Of a stretch of 35,245 nucleotides of DNA, positions 33,501 to 35,245 are shown piece after piece. The notes beneath the pieces were generated by a model. It worked only from the letters and a program-made list of their open reading frames with translations, did not search any database and was not told where the DNA came from. The position numbers and the translations under genes are program-made. Numbering within the stretch: position 1 is the first letter of the stretch; each line of letters starts with the position of its first letter. The stretch is from Candidatus Latescibacterota bacterium (lineage in GTDB: Bacteria; Krumholzibacteriota; Krumholzibacteriia; G020349025): NCBI GenBank assembly GCA_020349025.1, contig CP070763.1, positions 1,775,767 through 1,811,011 on the forward strand. Direction: 5' to 3'.

Positions 33501-33780
33501 CCCCCGGCTTGCTCGGTGCCGCGAGGCCTGGAGCCACCGGCTCGATCGAGGTCACGCCGTGCGACGCCAGGAGGTCGTCCACCGCGTCCAGCCCCGCCTT
33601 GCCAATTCTCGCGGCGTCACCGGGGTGCTGCACGAATTTGACCACGAGCTTGCCCGGCTGCGCCCAGCGCTCCCCGGGCTGCACTTCCGAGCTGCTCGGC
33701 CGCGTCGCGGCCAGGGCGGACGATCCTGCTTGCACCCAGCACGCGGCCAGCAGGGACAACAAGGCGATGGTCTGGCGCAT
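30571..33780 (-). CDS. Secreted S8 subtilase with FlgD-Ig-like C-terminus (B)
   Basis: A 1069-aa exported serine protease, upstream paralogue of subtilase A. It has a classical signal peptide (residues 1-24, 'ALLSLLAACWVQAGSSALA'), a pro-domain, and an intact triad: Asp176 ('AIVDGG'), His241 ('RHGTHTAG'), oxyanion Asn334 and Ser400 ('SGTSMSAPHAAGVCALV'). The region after the protease matches A segment by segment ('GFIYKGGPNLLFEGALMLG', 'GTTSYRGIWND', 'ATGPFDIAPGNSV'). Before the FlgD-Ig-like end ('NNVPNPFNPRTTLQYGL', 'SRRMTLLK') it has an extra fibronectin-III-like domain ('VVVRWRTSFEEDVVAFRVLRA') absent from A, which explains most of its extra length. An insert 'ESCAGCDSNG' adds a Cys pair in the catalytic domain. 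ATG 33780 follows CGGGAG at an eight-base distance. Confidence 0.9.
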   Translation of the reverse strand: MRQTIALLSLLAACWVQAGSSALAATRPSSSEVQPGERWAQPGKLVVKFVQHPGDAARIGKAGLDAVDDLLASHGVTSIEPVAPGLAAPSKPGATDLSRVFVVEYSDGSEPLQLASDLARLAGVEYAEPLWAYPLDVDPNDPDFGSQFLNVNRMQFPAAWDLVKGEQGDVVVAIVDGGTYWQHADLQANVWQNPGESCAGCDSNGIDDDGNGFIDDVRGWNFANSTNDPTGLPSTPASARHGTHTAGIACAVANNGINVAGVSWNAKVMPLCTAVAGQDGAIGFGYQGIIYAAQNGADIINCSWGGSGSPSVFELEVINLAHELGAVIVAAAGNGNSSADNHYPSAYPHVLSVANVDSQDRKANGSNFGFSVDVSAQGQHVLSTVPPPDSDGIGSLSGTSMSAPHAAGVCALVKTKWPGYSPDQVIQRVRVTSDNIDNVGTNIQWRGLLGFGRVNAHQALTKSSPAIRVTEVLLEDEDGDQVIEPNETVTVSLEVTNFLDRAEDVSFSLDLTSIYADVVEGSQALSSLDAMETQLLGPFTLQIRSNAPQQLTLTVTVDITSTTAAYTDKDRFQFVVQPVFVDHNANNIKTSVSSLGRLGFALALGGNGSDGIGFIYKGGPNLLFEGALMLGISSNQVSDGARGELRFGQLQVEDDFATLPGGVPHLVPQVLSDLQSVALFNDSKSNVPLGVELRQDAFQFVDAPDDDYIILRYRILNASGGTLSGLRVGWYNDWDIGNVDEAAPWLNDRTGYDASRGLGYAWDNAGSANGAFVGVTVLTDPGTTSYRGIWNDNTIIGNPFGVFDGYTKDEKWLTLSGGVTNTDVGPEDISNAIATGPFDIAPGNSVTVAFAYLAGDNLADLQTNADAAAAMWQNLGPLTPITLHDLTAAQEGQDVVVRWRTSFEEDVVAFRVLRARQDGALVPLAPDVEPRADRRYTFRDPNPGFGRYEYRLAEITSAGTILLHGGVNIEVVAAAPAREFLGNNVPNPFNPRTTLQYGLARGGPVRLVIYDGRGRRVRTLVQNAYVAPGVYSATWDGTDDTGRQLSSGVYHARLELAGRVISRRMTLLK

Positions 33781-34182
33781 CAGCAACACTCCCGTTCACT
33801 GCCTGAAAACGACGAACGCCCCGTCCTCCCCGGAGCCGCTCGGGGTCGGCAACGCAGGCCGGCTATGGATGATCCCGAATCGAAGGCAGGCTGCACCCTT
33901 ACAGGATACGCAAGGTCACCTGGCTGCCGCAAGGAAGCCGCGGATCGGCCCCTGGCGTGGGGATCCGGGCACCCGCGAGAAGCTCCTCAAGCCCTCGCAA
34001 CGTGGACATTTGCGTGGTCCGGCCCGATCCGGCCGGGGCCAATTCTGGCGACGCGACGCCCCGCCGCAGGACGGGGGGGCAGCGGACGGCGACTCCAGGC
34101 TCGCCACCCGGCTTGAGGAAACGTTAGAGTCGGCTCGGTGAGCCCTCATCCGGTCCGTCGCGAACGCCGCGAGGAGTATTCC
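33781..34182. other. Divergent intergenic region, no gene seen
   Basis: About 400 bases separate the divergent subtilase B and persulfide-dioxygenase-like genes. Open frames here continue noise from the antisense of subtilase B. The strand facing 34183 ends in GAGGAG (34171-34176), a strong ribosome-binding site, and a TTAGAGT at 34125-34131 could be a poor -10. No convincing complete promoter, terminator or RNA gene was recognised. Confidence 0.55.
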
Positions 34183-35245
34183 ATGATCCTGCAGCAATAC
34201 TACCTGAGCTGTCTCGCCCACGCATCCTATCTCCTGGGGGACGAAGGCACGGGCACGGCCGTCGTCGTCGACCCGCAGCGCGACGTCGAGCACTACGTCG
34301 AGGATGCGGAACGACTGGGGCTCGAGATCGCGCACGTCATGCTGACGCATTTTCACGCGGACTTCGTCGCTGGCCACCTGGAGCTCCGCAAGCGTGTCGG
34401 AGCTCGCATCCACCTCGGCGCGCGCGCGGACGCGGACTACGATTTCAACCCGCTGCACGACGCCGACGTGCTGCAGATGGGGAACATGCGGCTTCGCATC
34501 CTGGAAACGCCCGGTCACACCCCAGAGGGGGTGTGCATCGTCGTCGACGATCTCGAAGCCAACGCCGAGCACCCGTACGGCGTGCTCACCGGTGACACGC
34601 TCTTCATTGGCGACGTCGGGCGCCCCGATCTGATGGCGTCGGTCGGCATCAGCGCCGAGGAGCTCGCGGGGATGCTGTACGACTCGCTGCACAACAAGCT
34701 CCTGCAACTCCCGGACGGCACGCTCGTCTACCCGGCCCATGGAGCCGGGTCGATGTGCGGTAAGAACATGTCGAAAGAGCGCGTCTCGACGATCGGCGAG
34801 CAGCGCCGTTTCAACTACGCGCTGCAGCCCATGAGCAAGGAACAGTTCATCGAGCTGGTCACCGCCGACCAACCGGAAGCTCCGGCGTACTTCTCCTACG
34901 ATGCCTTGCTCAACCGGCGTGAGCGCCCCACCCTGGACGAGACGTTGGAAAAGGTGCTGCAACCTCTCGCACTCGAGCAGGTGCTGCGCATGTACAACGC
35001 GGGCGCGCAGATGTTGGACGTGCGCGACCCTTCCGAATACGCGGCCGCGCACCTTCTGGGCAGCACGAACATCGGGCTTGGGGGGCAGTTCGCCAGCTGG
35101 AGCGGCACGCTTCTCGACCCCACACGCCCGATCGTCATCGTGGCCGATCCGGGGCGCGAGGAGGAAGCCGCCGTGCGCTTGGGGCGCGTCGGCTTCGATC
35201 ACGTCAGCGGCTATCTGGAAGGCGGCATGCAGGCACTCGAAGAGA
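34183..35245 (+). CDS. MBL-fold/rhodanese protein, persulfide dioxygenase type (partial)
   Basis: The first 354 residues of a protein that runs off the window. The N-terminal metallo-beta-lactamase domain has 'HVMLTHFHADFVAGH' (His56, His58, Asp60), 'ILETPGHTPEGV', 'VLTGDTLFIGDVGRPDL' and 'PAHGAGSMCGKNM', the pattern of ETHE1/CstB-type persulfide dioxygenases, which oxidise glutathione- or protein-bound persulfide to sulfite with a single iron. A rhodanese fold follows from about residue 265 ('VLRMYNAGAQMLDVRDPSEYAAAHLLGSTNI'). Its active-site loop reads 'IVIVADPGREEEA' with no catalytic Cys, so it is a pseudo-rhodanese. In CstB-like proteins a second, active rhodanese follows, which here would lie beyond the window. 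ATG 34183 is backed by GAGGAG (34171-34176). Confidence 0.88.
   Translation, partial: MILQQYYLSCLAHASYLLGDEGTGTAVVVDPQRDVEHYVEDAERLGLEIAHVMLTHFHADFVAGHLELRKRVGARIHLGARADADYDFNPLHDADVLQMGNMRLRILETPGHTPEGVCIVVDDLEANAEHPYGVLTGDTLFIGDVGRPDLMASVGISAEELAGMLYDSLHNKLLQLPDGTLVYPAHGAGSMCGKNMSKERVSTIGEQRRFNYALQPMSKEQFIELVTADQPEAPAYFSYDALLNRRERPTLDETLEKVLQPLALEQVLRMYNAGAQMLDVRDPSEYAAAHLLGSTNIGLGGQFASWSGTLLDPTRPIVIVADPGREEEAAVRLGRVGFDHVSGYLEGGMQALEE

Noticed and set aside
34021..34040. GGCCC...GGGCC inverted repeat in the last intergenic region
   Set aside because: Stems this short are expected by chance in sequence this rich in G and C, and no T-run or conserved context supports it.

Overview
The window is high-GC throughout and densely coded, with Gram-negative hallmarks: a class A penicillin-binding protein, a Pst/Pho phosphate regulon with long-form permeases, and secreted proteins carrying a FlgD-Ig-like C-terminal domain with the 'NVPNPFNP' signature. 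Those C-terminal domains, together with futalosine-pathway menaquinone genes, suggest an uncultured FCB-related or 'Candidatus Eisenbacteria/Krumholzibacteriota'-like bacterium. That placement is an inference; there is no rRNA gene here to test it.

Layout. (1) 434-3000: ubiX/mqnM, ubiA/mqnP and mqnA, three genes of the futalosine route to menaquinone. (2) 3027-5602, minus strand: a translationally coupled pair of glycosyltransferases (GT4-type, then GT87-type integral membrane). (3) 5739-7682: a secreted HExxH metalloprotease-like protein. (4) 7839-17276: a complete phosphate regulon in the order phoB-phoR-pstS-pstC-pstA-pstB-phoU, with a Pho-box-like repeat in front of pstS and an apparent CTG start for phoB. 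(5) 17277-24309: a PBP1-type peptidoglycan synthase, an unrecognised 278-aa protein, a small secreted lipocalin-like protein, one open frame fusing RsmG to a SpoU/TrmH-type methyltransferase, and a PlsC-type acyltransferase. (6) 24345-27411: a membrane-anchored winged-helix/beta-propeller regulator, divergent from a secreted NTF2-like protein and a small membrane protein. (7) 27488-33780, minus strand: two tandem paralogous secreted subtilases of about 1000 aa with FlgD-like C-termini. (8) 34183 to the window end: a truncated metallo-beta-lactamase/rhodanese protein of the persulfide dioxygenase type.

How the genes work together. The Pho block is a self-contained sensing and uptake unit. PstS binds phosphate, PstCAB imports it, PhoU couples transport to PhoR, and PhoR/PhoB activate transcription at the Pho box. 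The mqn genes supply menaquinone for respiration. The two subtilases are probably exported and processed at the cell surface. No tRNA, rRNA, CRISPR array, insertion sequence or phage gene was recognised. Most of the window is housekeeping; the less ordinary points are the RsmG-SpoU fusion, the CTG start of phoB, the inverted repeat over the ribosome-binding site of the winged-helix regulator, and the tandem subtilases.
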